A stretch of DNA of 28,147 nt from positions 1 through 28,147 of the IMG/VR virus record IMGVR_UViG_3300005471_000046. One strand, 5' to 3'. Source of the stretch: a virus. Shown in pieces: positions 14,785 through 22,787 of the stretch (position 1 is the first letter of the stretch; the number at the start of each line of letters is the position of its first letter). The position numbers and the translations under genes were made by a program. A model generated the notes under the pieces. It ran no database searches. It had not been told where the DNA came from and saw only the letters and a program-made list of their open reading frames with translations.

Positions 14785-15904
14785 CATCGCCTACGGCCGC
14801 GGCGAAGACAGTGACCATGCCATGGTCTTTGTACGTCCCAAGGGTGCCGTGCTTGCGCATGACCTTGTTGGCGCCGATCAGCTCCTCGATGCCGATGCCC
14901 GAGAAGAAGTCGTAGTCGTCTTCCTTCTTGGCGGTGAAGCGAGGCTCCTGGCCCCAAGCAATCGCCGTCGACTGCGCACCACACAGGAAGTTTGCGCCGA
15001 TGAGGATGGTGCCGTTGGTGAACGACGGGATTTCCGGGATCTCCCTGCAGATCACGCCGTCATGGATCAGATCGCCGTCCTGGAACAGCGGGTTCTTGTC
15101 CATGCCGTTGCCTTCGCGGGACCGGGCATCGCGGTTGTTGGCGATGATGGTGGAGTCGGCCTTGAGGTCGCGGAAGCACGTGGGATTGCAGAACATCACG
15201 TAGTACTCGCGGCCGTCCTCGGCGCTGGACCGGATCGGACGGATGTGCGGGTCGCACGTCTTGGCGAGACGCTTGGCCACGCCGATCATGCTGGACGACA
15301 GCTTGTCGGCCGTGTTGTCGATGGTGGCGATCGACGTGGCGAAATCGGTTGCGTTGTTGGCGACGAGCGCACCGAACAGCGTGCGGTCGGTATTGGCCGC
15401 CCGCCAGGTGTTGAGCGCGGTCGAGCCGGCCACCGCGTTGCGGCCGCTGTCGAGCGGCGTCCAAAACGTGGAGTTTGCCACGCCGGAGAAGGCGACCGAG
15501 CCCATGGCATCGATGATGCGATCGCGCAGCCGGTTGGTCGACCACTCCTTGAGCAGCGGACGCACCGCTTCGCGCGCATTGCTCGCGTCATAGTGCTCGT
15601 CCTGCTTGGAGAGCTCCACCGCGTGCCTGGAGAACTGCACGGTGATGGAGTGGGTGTGCTTGCCCAGGCTCTCCTCCGAGCCGGACAGGCGGGTGTTGCC
15701 CTCGACGCCGGACGAGGCGAGGCGACCCACGAGCGGGATGGTCAGCGACTTGCCGCCGGTCGTCATCTCGTAGCAGGTATGGATCGGCACCATGGGATTG
15801 TTGCCCATGTAGGGCGCAAATCCGGTGTCGCGCACGTACTCGCGCCAGTATTCGCGGCGGTATCTGATCTCTTGGAGGTCAGAGGGAGTGCTGGTGGTCG
15901 CCAT
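14780..15904 (-). CDS. Major capsid protein (374 aa)
   Basis: The gene follows the scaffold gene and encodes a soluble protein of typical coat length. The N-terminus (YWREYVRDTGFAPYMGNN, then IPLVGRLASSGVEGNTRL) and the downstream sequence resemble the DUF4043/N4 gp56-like capsid group with a HK97-type fold, including the early 'Y.R.t.f..yMG..' pattern and the central helix (VRPLLKEWSTNRLRDRIIDAMG). Near the C-terminus DFFSGIGIEELIGANKVMRK and FAAAVGDA complete it. It assembles the icosahedral head around the scaffold. ATG at 15904, 6 bp after the scaffold stop. Family placement is from recollection of motifs; the coat function is well supported by context. Confidence 0.85.
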   Translation of the reverse strand: MATTSTPSDLQEIRYRREYWREYVRDTGFAPYMGNNPMVPIHTCYEMTTGGKSLTIPLVGRLASSGVEGNTRLSGSEESLGKHTHSITVQFSRHAVELSKQDEHYDASNAREAVRPLLKEWSTNRLRDRIIDAMGSVAFSGVANSTFWTPLDSGRNAVAGSTALNTWRAANTDRTLFGALVANNATDFATSIATIDNTADKLSSSMIGVAKRLAKTCDPHIRPIRSSAEDGREYYVMFCNPTCFRDLKADSTIIANNRDARSREGNGMDKNPLFQDGDLIHDGVICREIPEIPSFTNGTILIGANFLCGAQSTAIAWGQEPRFTAKKEDDYDFFSGIGIEELIGANKVMRKHGTLGTYKDHGMVTVFAAAVGDA

Positions 15905-15910
15905 GGTCGT

Positions 15911-16729
15911 CTAGCCTTTGCGTTTGGGGCCGAACATGCCCTTGAAGAAGTCGTTGGCGTCCTCGACCACGGGCACCGCATTGTTGGCGCGCGTGGCCGT
16001 CGACAACGACGGCGGCAGCGTGGTGGTTTGTGGAACAACTCCGTTCACGGCAGCAGGCTTGATGCCCATCTCCGCCATGACCTTGGCTCTGATCTCGGCC
16101 TCTTTGCGGGCCTCCCAACTCTTGAGATCAGGCCCCACTTGCTGCGCGATGGTCTGGGTGTTGTGCCAGTCCATCAATGCTTTGTAGGGATCGGGCTTGG
16201 CCATGAAGTTGCGGTTGACCCCCGCCTCGATGGCTGCCTGCACGGCGGCGTCGACAACGGCGTCGCCATGCTTGCCTCGCGCCAACATCTCCGAGGTATT
16301 GGCCCGCTGATGGATAGCCATCTCCTGCTGAGACTGGATGATGGCGTCTTGGCGCTGGGCGAGAGCGGCGAACGCCCGCTCGGGCTCGGCGACCGGATCG
16401 ATCGGCTGGGGCTGGGGCTGCGATGCACGGAACTGCGCCTCCATTGCTCGCTGGTACTCGGCAAGACGCGCCTCGGCCTGTTGCGCTTTGTACTCGGCCA
16501 TCTGGCGTGCATGCCGCTGCTCCAGCAGCTCCGGCAGCGGAACGGTAGGCGTCGGCTGCGGCGTCGGCGCCGGCTCGGGAGCCGGAACGGGTGCCGCAAC
16601 CGGAGCAACAGCGGGAACTTGGGTGTGATCAGGCGCCTGCGGCGTCAGAATGGACGCGATGTCCGGCTCTGCCGTCATGGGCGTCTGTACGGGTATGGAA
16701 ACGGGCTGTTGCGCGACCTGTTGATCCAC
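15911..16729 (-). CDS. Capsid scaffold protein (272 aa)
   Basis: I use GTG at 16729 (VDQQVAQQPVSIPVQTP): GGAG lies 9 nt upstream, whereas the longer frame to 16816 adds an Arg-rich N-terminus with no such support. The N-terminal 80 residues are Pro/Ala/Gln-rich and disordered; the centre is a long charged coiled coil (ELLEQRHARQMAEYKAQQAEARLAEYQ); the C-terminus (DANDFFKGMFGPKRKG) ends with a basic, aromatic segment of the kind that binds coat protein. Composition, size and position between portal and coat genes fit a scaffold that directs head assembly and is then lost or cleaved. No protease motif seen. Confidence 0.82.
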   Translation of the reverse strand: MDQQVAQQPVSIPVQTPMTAEPDIASILTPQAPDHTQVPAVAPVAAPVPAPEPAPTPQPTPTVPLPELLEQRHARQMAEYKAQQAEARLAEYQRAMEAQFRASQPQPQPIDPVAEPERAFAALAQRQDAIIQSQQEMAIHQRANTSEMLARGKHGDAVVDAAVQAAIEAGVNRNFMAKPDPYKALMDWHNTQTIAQQVGPDLKSWEARKEAEIRAKVMAEMGIKPAAVNGVVPQTTTLPPSLSTATRANNAVPVVEDANDFFKGMFGPKRKG

Positions 16730-16868
16730 TGTTATTTTCTCCAGTGTCGTTGGGGAACCACGAGCCGCCCTGTAACGTCGGGCGCGACGAACCGCTCTGA
16801 CGCAAACCGCCATCAATCCGCCGCGAGCGCGCGGTAGATTTTCACTTGGCTGAAGGGGAACAACTCAG

Positions 16869-17081
16869 ATGACAGACATCACACCGAGCATTCTCGGCGA
16901 AACCGTCGAGAGCGAGTTCCGCGCACAAGAGAAAACCATCGGCACCCTGCCTGATGGCTCGACCATCTTGGAATTGCCGGCGTGGGCACGCTGGATCGTC
17001 GTGCACCCATCGGAGCCGACCAAGGCGATCACCGCAGACGGCCGCCTCGTGACGCTCGATCATCCCACGCGCAAGGAGTAG
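16869..17081 (+). CDS. Opposite-strand small protein (70 aa), unknown
   Basis: A plus-strand gene lies between the portal and scaffold genes, which both run on the minus strand. The product (MTDITPSILGETVESEFRAQ, LPDGSTILELPAWARWIVV, HPSEPTKAITADGRLVTLD) has a balanced, soluble, beta-prone composition with no excess Arg or Cys, unlike the frames opposite it. AAGGGG lies 10 nt before the ATG. A second plus-strand frame follows after 4 bp with its own AAGGAG site, implying a two-gene unit. No family recognised; an inserted moron is a fair interpretation. Confidence 0.62.
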   Translation: MTDITPSILGETVESEFRAQEKTIGTLPDGSTILELPAWARWIVVHPSEPTKAITADGRLVTLDHPTRKE

Positions 17082-17085
17082 CCCC

Positions 17086-17490
17086 ATGCAGTCGCGTAAG
17101 CGTTCGCCTCAGGCCCCCGGTTGGGGCAAGGGCTGGTCTTACATCGGCGGCGACACCGTGGACTACGAGGCCAGCCTCGACTTCGATGCTGTCATTCTGG
17201 CGTCGGCCCGCGGCGATGCTCACTGCATCCAAGGCGTCGACGACTGCTCCAGGAAGTCGGAGCCCTCGGGCGGAATAGGCAGCCCTTGCAACCCATCGGG
17301 AACAGGGGCGCCGACTTCGCCAGAAGGCCCAGCAAGCCCGTTCGGTGGCGGAGCGCCATCCATGCCCGGCGGCCCCATTTGCTTACCAGCAGGCCCCGCA
17401 AGGGCGTTGGGGGGCATTCCAGAGCCTTGCGGCCCGCCGACGCCGCTCATCATGCCGCGCGCCGCGTCCAAAGTGGTCGGCTCGCGATAA
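17086..17490 (+). CDS. Opposite-strand frame overlapping portal C-terminus (134 aa)
   Basis: The frame starts 4 bp after the 70-residue gene with AAGGAG 7 nt upstream of ATG, a very good site. The first 45 residues lie in otherwise unused DNA and look like protein (QAPGWGKGWSYIGGDTVDYE, ASLDFDAVILASARGDA). From 17220 on the frame is the antisense of the portal's Gly/Pro-rich tail, giving low-complexity sequence (GAPTSPEGPASPFGGG). The gene start is thus credible, but the overlapping C-terminal part may be incidental read-through. Function unknown. Confidence 0.42.
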   Translation: MQSRKRSPQAPGWGKGWSYIGGDTVDYEASLDFDAVILASARGDAHCIQGVDDCSRKSEPSGGIGSPCNPSGTGAPTSPEGPASPFGGGAPSMPGGPICLPAGPARALGGIPEPCGPPTPLIMPRAASKVVGSR

Positions 17491-19418
17491 TAGAACGGGA
17501 AGGCTTGGCCCATCGCTTCGGGCGGCAGGCCGATCTCGGCCAAGGTCTTGGCGGTACCAGCGCGCTTGGCCTCGACGTCGGCTTGCGCCTGGTCGACCTT
17601 GACGGCCGCCAGCAACTCCTCGAGTTCGGCCATGCGCTTCTGCAGCGCGGCCAACTCCGGCGGCGGCGCTTTGAACTCCGCCATCTTCCTGAGGATCTGC
17701 TCTTTCTCGCCGATGTTGGACAGCTCGATCAGCAATTCCGGCGGCACCACGCCCGGCCCCAATTGCGAAAGCTGCTCCATCAGCTCCTCGCGCATCGTCA
17801 CCGTATCGGGGCCTTCGTCGAGGATCACATCGATGTCGATCTCGGCGACCGCGTTCTCCATGCCGACGACCTGCCCCGTGTTGGGGTCGACGACGGGACG
17901 GTTGAGGGTGAGGTGCTGGATCGCTTCGGGATCGCCCGACACGCGGATCACCCGCTCGTCGGTCCAGAACTGGCGCACGAGGTTCCAATCACGGCGATAG
18001 CACCTCAACTTCCATTCCCTGATGCGCTCGAACACAGGCGACAATTCCGTCATGCCCGAGTTCTGCTGGGCGAGGATGGCGCGACCGGACTGCTTCTCGA
18101 CGCCGCGGCCGATCAGGCCGGGGTTGGGTCCGAGGTTCTCGATCTCGGCCTTGGCCTCCTGCAGCAGCTCGAGGTTGCCTTGCGTCTCGGCCGTGTGATC
18201 GATGACGTCGAACTCGAAACCCTTGTTGTAGTCGACGTGGCCGTCGGGCTTGGCCATCTCGGATTTCATTTTGTCGACGTCGTCGACGGCGCCCTTCTCG
18301 GCCTTGGTCTGACGCATCGTCAGCAGATGCAGCGCCTTGGACGAGCGCTTGTTGATCTCGTCTTGGATCGGGATCATGTCGCGCACGACGCCGTAGCGAT
18401 CGCCGCGTTCGTCGACGTAGGGGCTCCACGGATCGTACGGGTGCACCGTCTCGCCGTCCTCGTCGACATAGGGCGAGAGGCAATTCATGGGCGGCGTCGT
18501 CACCATCTCGCCGGTCGCGTCGTCCATCTTCTGCGACGGCTCGGACGGGCACAGCGAGACGGCCCCCACCAGGAAGTCGAACAGCCAGTTACCCTGATAC
18601 TTGTACCAGATCTGAATGACGAAGATGCGGCGCGTGTTGGGGTCGACCCAATTGCGCTCCTTGTCGAAGAACTGCGGCAGCGGGCCATGGCTCGAGCCCG
18701 ACATGGCGTGCGTTGCCAACTGGTCGATCTGCTCGGCGGCAAAGGGCAGCATCTCTTTGGCCTGGTCCATCTCCATCCACTGCGCCTCGCCGCAGTAGAG
18801 CGAGTCGGAGAAGTCCCAACGCTCGGAGCGCGGATCGTAGAACCAGCGATCCGACTGCACCTGATGCTTCTTGATCTCCAGGCGGCCCTTTTTCTGCACG
18901 ACGCCGGCCCACTGCACGCCGACGCCGCGGATCAAGCCATCGGAGGCGCCATCAGAGAATATCGCCTGCGCCTTGTTGACGTCGGCGACGTAGCGCAAGG
19001 TCGAGGTGCCGATATAGGCTGCCCTCTCACCCTGCGGATTGCGCGGGATGCCCTTGGGATCACGGCGCTGCGATTGCTCGACGCCGACCAGGAAGTCGAC
19101 CTTGCGCTTGATGCGGTTCTTGGGCGTGGCCGGCTGCCGGCGGCGACGCAACGCCTTCAGCTCAGTGTCGGTGAACTGCTTGCCGTGGTAGTAGCGCGAG
19201 GCTTTGTAGGCTTCCTGGTTCTCGCTCTCCTTGGCCTGCTCCCAGGCGCGGTACATTTCGAGCAGTCGATTGGCCGGCATCCGCGGCGCCACGGGCTGCG
19301 GCTCTGGGGCCGCCTGCGTGGGCATTTGGGACAGCATCGGCTCCGGCCCCATGCCCATCGGCGGCATGCCGAGCGGCTGAGCCGCCTGCTGGTAGGAGAT
19401 GTAATCGGTGAGGGCCAT
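17220..19418 (-). CDS. Portal protein, P22-type (732 aa)
   Basis: Length matches P22 gp1 (725 residues). After a Met/Pro/Gln-rich N-terminal 45 residues the portal body begins (ANRLLEMYRAWEQAKESENQ, YYHGKQFTDTELKALRRRRQ, KNRIKRKVDFLVGVE), with the 'N.i...v..l.G......d' pattern of P22-like portals and QSDRWFYDPRSERWDFSD further on. A long helix (GFEFDVIDHTAETQGNLELL to LGPNPGLIGRG) and a C-terminal coiled coil (ALQKRMAELEELLAAVKVDQ) follow, then a Gly/Pro/Met-rich tail of about 80 residues. Twelve copies form the DNA entry and exit channel where terminase docks. ATG overlaps the previous stop (TGATG). Confidence 0.9.
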   Translation of the reverse strand: MALTDYISYQQAAQPLGMPPMGMGPEPMLSQMPTQAAPEPQPVAPRMPANRLLEMYRAWEQAKESENQEAYKASRYYHGKQFTDTELKALRRRRQPATPKNRIKRKVDFLVGVEQSQRRDPKGIPRNPQGERAAYIGTSTLRYVADVNKAQAIFSDGASDGLIRGVGVQWAGVVQKKGRLEIKKHQVQSDRWFYDPRSERWDFSDSLYCGEAQWMEMDQAKEMLPFAAEQIDQLATHAMSGSSHGPLPQFFDKERNWVDPNTRRIFVIQIWYKYQGNWLFDFLVGAVSLCPSEPSQKMDDATGEMVTTPPMNCLSPYVDEDGETVHPYDPWSPYVDERGDRYGVVRDMIPIQDEINKRSSKALHLLTMRQTKAEKGAVDDVDKMKSEMAKPDGHVDYNKGFEFDVIDHTAETQGNLELLQEAKAEIENLGPNPGLIGRGVEKQSGRAILAQQNSGMTELSPVFERIREWKLRCYRRDWNLVRQFWTDERVIRVSGDPEAIQHLTLNRPVVDPNTGQVVGMENAVAEIDIDVILDEGPDTVTMREELMEQLSQLGPGVVPPELLIELSNIGEKEQILRKMAEFKAPPPELAALQKRMAELEELLAAVKVDQAQADVEAKRAGTAKTLAEIGLPPEAMGQAFPFYYREPTTLDAARGMMSGVGGPQGSGMPPNALAGPAGKQMGPPGMDGAPPPNGLAGPSGEVGAPVPDGLQGLPIPPEGSDFLEQSSTPWMQ

Positions 19419-19942
19419 CAGTAGAGTGTCTGCTTCAGAGGATGCATATTGTCCAAATAGCTCATGATCTCAGCCGTATCACGAGCGTGGCCCTTCATCA
19501 TATTGCTACTATCGGCCTTCCCAAGAGTCCTCGCGTCCCCTGGGAACATTGGCTTCTCTGCTGCCTCAAAACGCCGCGCCGCAGCTACAATGGGCGGCGT
19601 GGCGCCCGCAAGATAGGCCCGCACAAAAGGCTCATTCCACGGCCTGATGCCGGTGATGCTGGCGTTTCGCCTCGTCTCGATGTCAACATGCTTGTTGATG
19701 GCCTCACCCAGATGTCGCTGCCCTAAGGCGAGCCTGTTGGCGTAGCTGCCGAGCGGGATGGCCGAAGTGAGCAACCGCGTCAGCGCTTCGTATGGTTCGC
19801 GATCTTTCTCGGCCTGTCTCGCTGTCATTAACTGCGTCACATCGCGCGTGTCCGCGTCGGCCGCGTCCATTCCGAAACGCGGGTCTGCATAATCCAGGCC
19901 GTAAAGATCACCAGCGAGCGCGTTGCGATCGTAATCGGCCAT
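19418..19942 (-). CDS. Unknown protein between terminase and portal (174 aa)
   Basis: No family recognised. The sequence opens MADYDRNALAGDLYGLDYAD, echoing two other small proteins (MDRNALDPYGED and MDITRNKLAG). It is helical and acidic to neutral, with Met/Asp/Arg-rich segments and a C-terminus ending MHPLKQTLY. It is 3 bp after the large terminase gene and its stop overlaps the portal start. It may be a minor head or assembly protein; nothing enzymatic is visible. Confidence 0.78.
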   Translation of the reverse strand: MADYDRNALAGDLYGLDYADPRFGMDAADADTRDVTQLMTARQAEKDREPYEALTRLLTSAIPLGSYANRLALGQRHLGEAINKHVDIETRRNASITGIRPWNEPFVRAYLAGATPPIVAAARRFEAAEKPMFPGDARTLGKADSSNMMKGHARDTAEIMSYLDNMHPLKQTLY

Positions 19943-19945
19943 GTC

Positions 19946-21511
19946 TTAGACCGTCTTCCAATCGTTGTCGGCGTCGACTTCGTCACGGCTCGCCGATGTG
20001 TAGTCGGATCGGTTGTTGGGCTCGACGACGGGCGGGATGGTGCCGCCGATCATTTCGTCGAGCATGCGGCCGATCAATCCGAGCATGTCCACGTCGTCAT
20101 CCGTTCGGCCGGCCGGGAAGGTGTGCAGCACGTTGAGCACTTCGGCCAGCCACGGCGCATTGCGCGGCCAGTACACTTTGCCCATGGCGGCGCGGGCCTG
20201 GAACGAACGAGAGCGCGTCGGCTTGTCGGACACGGAGACGAACTGCTCGCGCCGGAAGTAGACTTTGCGCTCGCGCATGCGCTGGGAGATGAACGGGCCG
20301 ACGCTCTTGATGATCTGGCCGTCCTCTTCGGCCCAGCACATGGGCTTGTACTTGTTGGCGAGATCGAGCAGCACCTCGACCCAGATGTTGGATGCCGTCT
20401 GTCCGCGCCAGATGTCGGCGACATAGATGTTGTCGTCGGGATCGACGCCGACCACGCCGTGCACGGTGAAGTCGCCGCCCTTGGCAGTCACGGCGTAGTC
20501 GGAGGCACCATAGAAGCGCAGATGCTTGGGCAGGTCGTCGTACCAGCGCCACCATTCGCGCTTGTAGTAGTCGCCTTCGGCCGGCGTCGGTGTTTGCTGG
20601 TACAACGCCGACCAGTCGCGATCGCCGATCGCGCGCTTGATCTCATCGAGACGCTTGACGGGATACTTGCCGGGCCACAGCGCAACGCGTTCACCGGCCT
20701 TGGTGGTGATGGCGGGAAGCTCCAACACCTCCCATTGATCGCCGCCGCGCTGCTGTTCCAACAGTAGCCGGCCAGCGAGATCGTCTTCATGCCAGCGAGT
20801 CTGGATCAGAACTATGGCGCCCTCGAACTTCTTGGCCTCACCGGCCTCGATGTCGTCGAGCAATCCGTGCCACAGCCAATCGTCGTCGAGCACTTCGCTG
20901 CTGTCTATGTCGCTTTCGAGCCGCGTGTAGGCAGTCGACGTGTACCATCGCCACACGCGCTCGCGAATGATCTCGCTGTCGGCTTCCTGGCGGTCCTTGA
21001 ATGGATCGTCGATCAGGAAGACGTGGGCGCCGCGCCCCGTTGTGCCGGTGCCGACGCCGGCCGCGACATACATGCCGCCTTTCTGTGTGTGCCACCGGTT
21101 GGCTGCGCTCGAATCCTCGGCCAACCTCACATCGAACAACGAACTATAGGCTGGCGAGGCGACGATATTGCGAACGCCGCGGCCGAAGTCACCGGCCAGA
21201 TCGGCGTTGTAGCTGGCCGCAATAATGTTGCGCTCTGGATTGCGCCCCACGAAGTAGGCCGGGAACCTGCGTGACGCCAGCTCCGACTTGCCGTGCCGCG
21301 GCGGCATGAAGATCATCAGCCGCTTTTTTTCACCGCGCTCGATTGCCTCCAACGCCTTGGCAATCAACTCGTGGTGCGGCGCCGGCCGATACTTCGGGAA
21401 CGTGTACCTAGTGAACCCGATCAGGCTTCCGCGGGCCATTCTTCGGCGCAGCAACTCCATCGCCGCTGCCGCCTCTCGCGATGACTGCGAGTTCTCTATC
21501 GCTAAGGTCAT
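19946..21511 (-). CDS. Terminase large subunit (521 aa)
   Basis: The ATPase domain has Walker A MPPRHGKSE (69-77), Walker B VFLIDDP (164-170) and a coupling motif LIQTRWHEDD (235-244). The RNase H-like nuclease follows with acidic residues in YGASDYA (Asp338), CWAEEDG (395-397) and DDDVDM (471-475). Together these package DNA into the head and cut concatemers. A region of about 30 residues (around 199-230) rich in Asp/Glu lies between TAYTRL and the GAIVLIQTRW strand, longer than in compact relatives. The ATG at 21511 overlaps the small-subunit gene by 104 bp and has a weak ribosome site; internal ATGs at 21460 (GAGGCGGC-like sequence upstream) and 21439 are alternatives, neither losing any known motif. 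Confidence 0.95.
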   Translation of the reverse strand: MTLAIENSQSSREAAAAMELLRRRMARGSLIGFTRYTFPKYRPAPHHELIAKALEAIERGEKKRLMIFMPPRHGKSELASRRFPAYFVGRNPERNIIAASYNADLAGDFGRGVRNIVASPAYSSLFDVRLAEDSSAANRWHTQKGGMYVAAGVGTGTTGRGAHVFLIDDPFKDRQEADSEIIRERVWRWYTSTAYTRLESDIDSSEVLDDDWLWHGLLDDIEAGEAKKFEGAIVLIQTRWHEDDLAGRLLLEQQRGGDQWEVLELPAITTKAGERVALWPGKYPVKRLDEIKRAIGDRDWSALYQQTPTPAEGDYYKREWWRWYDDLPKHLRFYGASDYAVTAKGGDFTVHGVVGVDPDDNIYVADIWRGQTASNIWVEVLLDLANKYKPMCWAEEDGQIIKSVGPFISQRMRERKVYFRREQFVSVSDKPTRSRSFQARAAMGKVYWPRNAPWLAEVLNVLHTFPAGRTDDDVDMLGLIGRMLDEMIGGTIPPVVEPNNRSDYTSASRDEVDADNDWKTV

Positions 21512-21938
21512 TCAGGGCGTCGAAGTCTCCGGGCTTGCCAGCCTCCACCTTGCGCACATCGCGCCACAGATCTGGCCTGCGGTTCTTGAGCCAAAAGATC
21601 ATCGCCGTCGTATCGGGCGGCACATGCTCTTTGACAGCCATGCGCCTGCCATTGGCAAAGACCTTTTCAGCATCAAAGGTATAGCCGACCGACCGATGAT
21701 AGAGGCTGCGCTCGACGCGTTCGTCGCATTCAGCCTTCCCGGTCTTTATGGCCTGACAAAAATCTTCATATTTTGCCTTCCAACGATAGATAGTTCTGTC
21801 AGTAACGCCAAAGAAATCAGCGATGTCGGCATCTGTAGCCCCGAGAAGACACAGCTTTTGCACCTGTCCAACAAAGGCTGGATCATACTCAGTTGGTCGG
21901 CCTATCTGCTGCTCGTCTTCGTCGTCTTCAGTCGCCAT
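21408..21938 (-). CDS. Terminase small subunit (176 aa)
   Basis: The N-terminal part has GRPTEYDPAFVGQVQKLC followed by LLGATDADIADFFGVTDRTI, a helix-turn-helix of the type found in many terminase small subunits, then YRWKAKYEDFCQAIKTGKAE and a helical region with RSLYHRSVGYTFD. The C-terminus (KVEAGKPGDFDALNDLSDRE) is acidic and helical. Small subunits recognise the packaging site and stimulate the large subunit, whose gene follows. I chose ATG 21938 (MATEDDEDEQQ); a longer frame to 21992 adds an Arg-rich leader without a clear ribosome site. The gene overlaps the preceding stop by 11 bp. Confidence 0.9.
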   Translation of the reverse strand: MATEDDEDEQQIGRPTEYDPAFVGQVQKLCLLGATDADIADFFGVTDRTIYRWKAKYEDFCQAIKTGKAECDERVERSLYHRSVGYTFDAEKVFANGRRMAVKEHVPPDTTAMIFWLKNRRPDLWRDVRKVEAGKPGDFDALNDLSDRELAVIARGGSGDGVAAPKNGPRKPDRVH

Positions 21939-22269
21939 GGGTAATGCTGCTCTTGCGCTTTCCAGCTCTCGGGATTGCCGGCTTGATCTCAAAGGCGTCG
22001 ACAGCTAAAGCGGCGACTTGCTGCTGCGCCTCGACAGTCGAGGGTGCGGCCTTTGCCAGCTCCAGAATGCACCGCGCCTCTTCCGCCGACATGCGAGGCC
22101 GCAACATCGTCGTCTGTCTGTAGGCCAAAGGCCCATGGGTGATCAGATAGGCTGGGCTACCGTCCCATTCCTCGATGGTGACGACGCGAGGCCTGTCGAG
22201 CTTGGCGTCAAATGCCAAATCGAGGGCATCGGAGGCCTTGAGCTGGCGGGACGTGACGATGATTTCCAC
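21928..22269 (-). CDS. Unknown protein (113 aa) before terminase
   Basis: Start is GTG at 22269, one base past the preceding stop. The sequence has a beta-prone first half (MEIIVTSRQLKASDALDLAF, RPRVVTIEEWDGSPAYLITH) and a helical second half with SAEEARCILELAKAAPSTVE, then a basic tail (RAGKRKSSITHGD). No catalytic motif or known domain is recognised. It is transcribed with and overlaps the small terminase gene, so it probably is an assembly or regulatory partner of the packaging genes. Confidence 0.75.
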   Translation of the reverse strand: MEIIVTSRQLKASDALDLAFDAKLDRPRVVTIEEWDGSPAYLITHGPLAYRQTTMLRPRMSAEEARCILELAKAAPSTVEAQQQVAALAVDAFEIKPAIPRAGKRKSSITHGD

Positions 22270-22270
22270 C

Positions 22271-22477
22271 CTATGCCGCTTTCTGTTCTTGCTGGGCCAC
22301 TGGTCGCGGCAACGCCATGAATGCCTTGGCCGCTTGCGCTACCCTATCCAACTGCTGCGGCAAAGTCGCGGCGTATTCGCTCCCGAACGGCCCCATCCCC
22401 ATGATGTTGATCAGCAGCCGCACATGGGCGTCGAGTACAACGTGGGCCTCGAATAGAGCTTGCTCGGTTTTGTCCAT
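22271..22477 (-). CDS. Small helical protein (68 aa), unknown
   Basis: I use ATG 22477 (MDKTEQALFEAHVVLDAHVR), preceded by AGGAAAG; the open frame runs on to 22612 but that part is Arg/Pro-rich. The product is predicted helical with a Met/Gly-rich middle (LLINIMGMGPFGSEYAATLP) and a Gln-rich C-terminus (ARPVAQQEQ-like). It precedes the 113-residue gene by one base. Function unknown. Confidence 0.68.
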   Translation of the reverse strand: MDKTEQALFEAHVVLDAHVRLLINIMGMGPFGSEYAATLPQQLDRVAQAAKAFMALPRPVAQQEQKAA

Positions 22478-22709
22478 TCGTTCTTTCCTAAAAGGACGAG
22501 CCGGCCGTTCGGGTTCGTGATGGAGCCACGCGCCGGCCCGAGTTCGGGCTGGGAAACGCCCAACGCGGGCAGGTTCTCGGCGCCAGCCCTCTTGTACCGC
22601 GTCAGGCGCCACGCCAAGGCCGACGGATCAGGAGGTTTGCCGCGGCAAGGGGAGAAGCCGGCCACTCTGGATAAGGGCAAGCCGGACCCTCAGGCTGGCG
22701 CCGAAACTG
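22478..22709. other. Gap without a supported gene
   Basis: About 230 bp between the 25-residue membrane peptide gene and the 68-residue gene. An 89-codon minus-strand frame (22411-22680) lies in a frame offset from the 68-residue gene, overlaps it, and has neither a ribosome site nor protein-like composition. A GCCCGAGTTCGGGC near-palindrome is present at about 22537-22550. No promoter could be identified by eye. Confidence 0.5.
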
Positions 22710-22787
22710 TCAGGACATCACCATGCACGCCACGCCGATCAGCATGGCGGCCACGGCGATTTGCCCGATGTAGAACAGCAGCGTCAT
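22710..22787 (-). CDS. 25-residue membrane peptide coupled to barrel gene
   Basis: ATG at 22787 overlaps the stop of the outer-membrane barrel gene (ATGA). The product is one hydrophobic helix (MTLLFYIGQIAVAAMLIGVA followed by CMVMS) with no charged residue. Such overlaps are the rule in this genome, which supports translation by coupling, since no separate ribosome site is visible. Its function is unknown; it is too short to name a holin with confidence. Confidence 0.5.
   Translation of the reverse strand: MTLLFYIGQIAVAAMLIGVACMVMS

Noticed and set aside
14702-16837. 711-codon plus-strand frame opposite capsid and scaffold genes
   Set aside because: Composition is that of an antisense frame (Val/His/Arg-rich) and both opposite genes are well supported by context.
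17121-19424. 767-codon plus-strand frame opposite the portal gene
   Set aside because: Antisense shadow in GC-rich DNA: Arg/His/Leu/Asp-rich composition and no domain, whereas the minus-strand frame has clear portal features.
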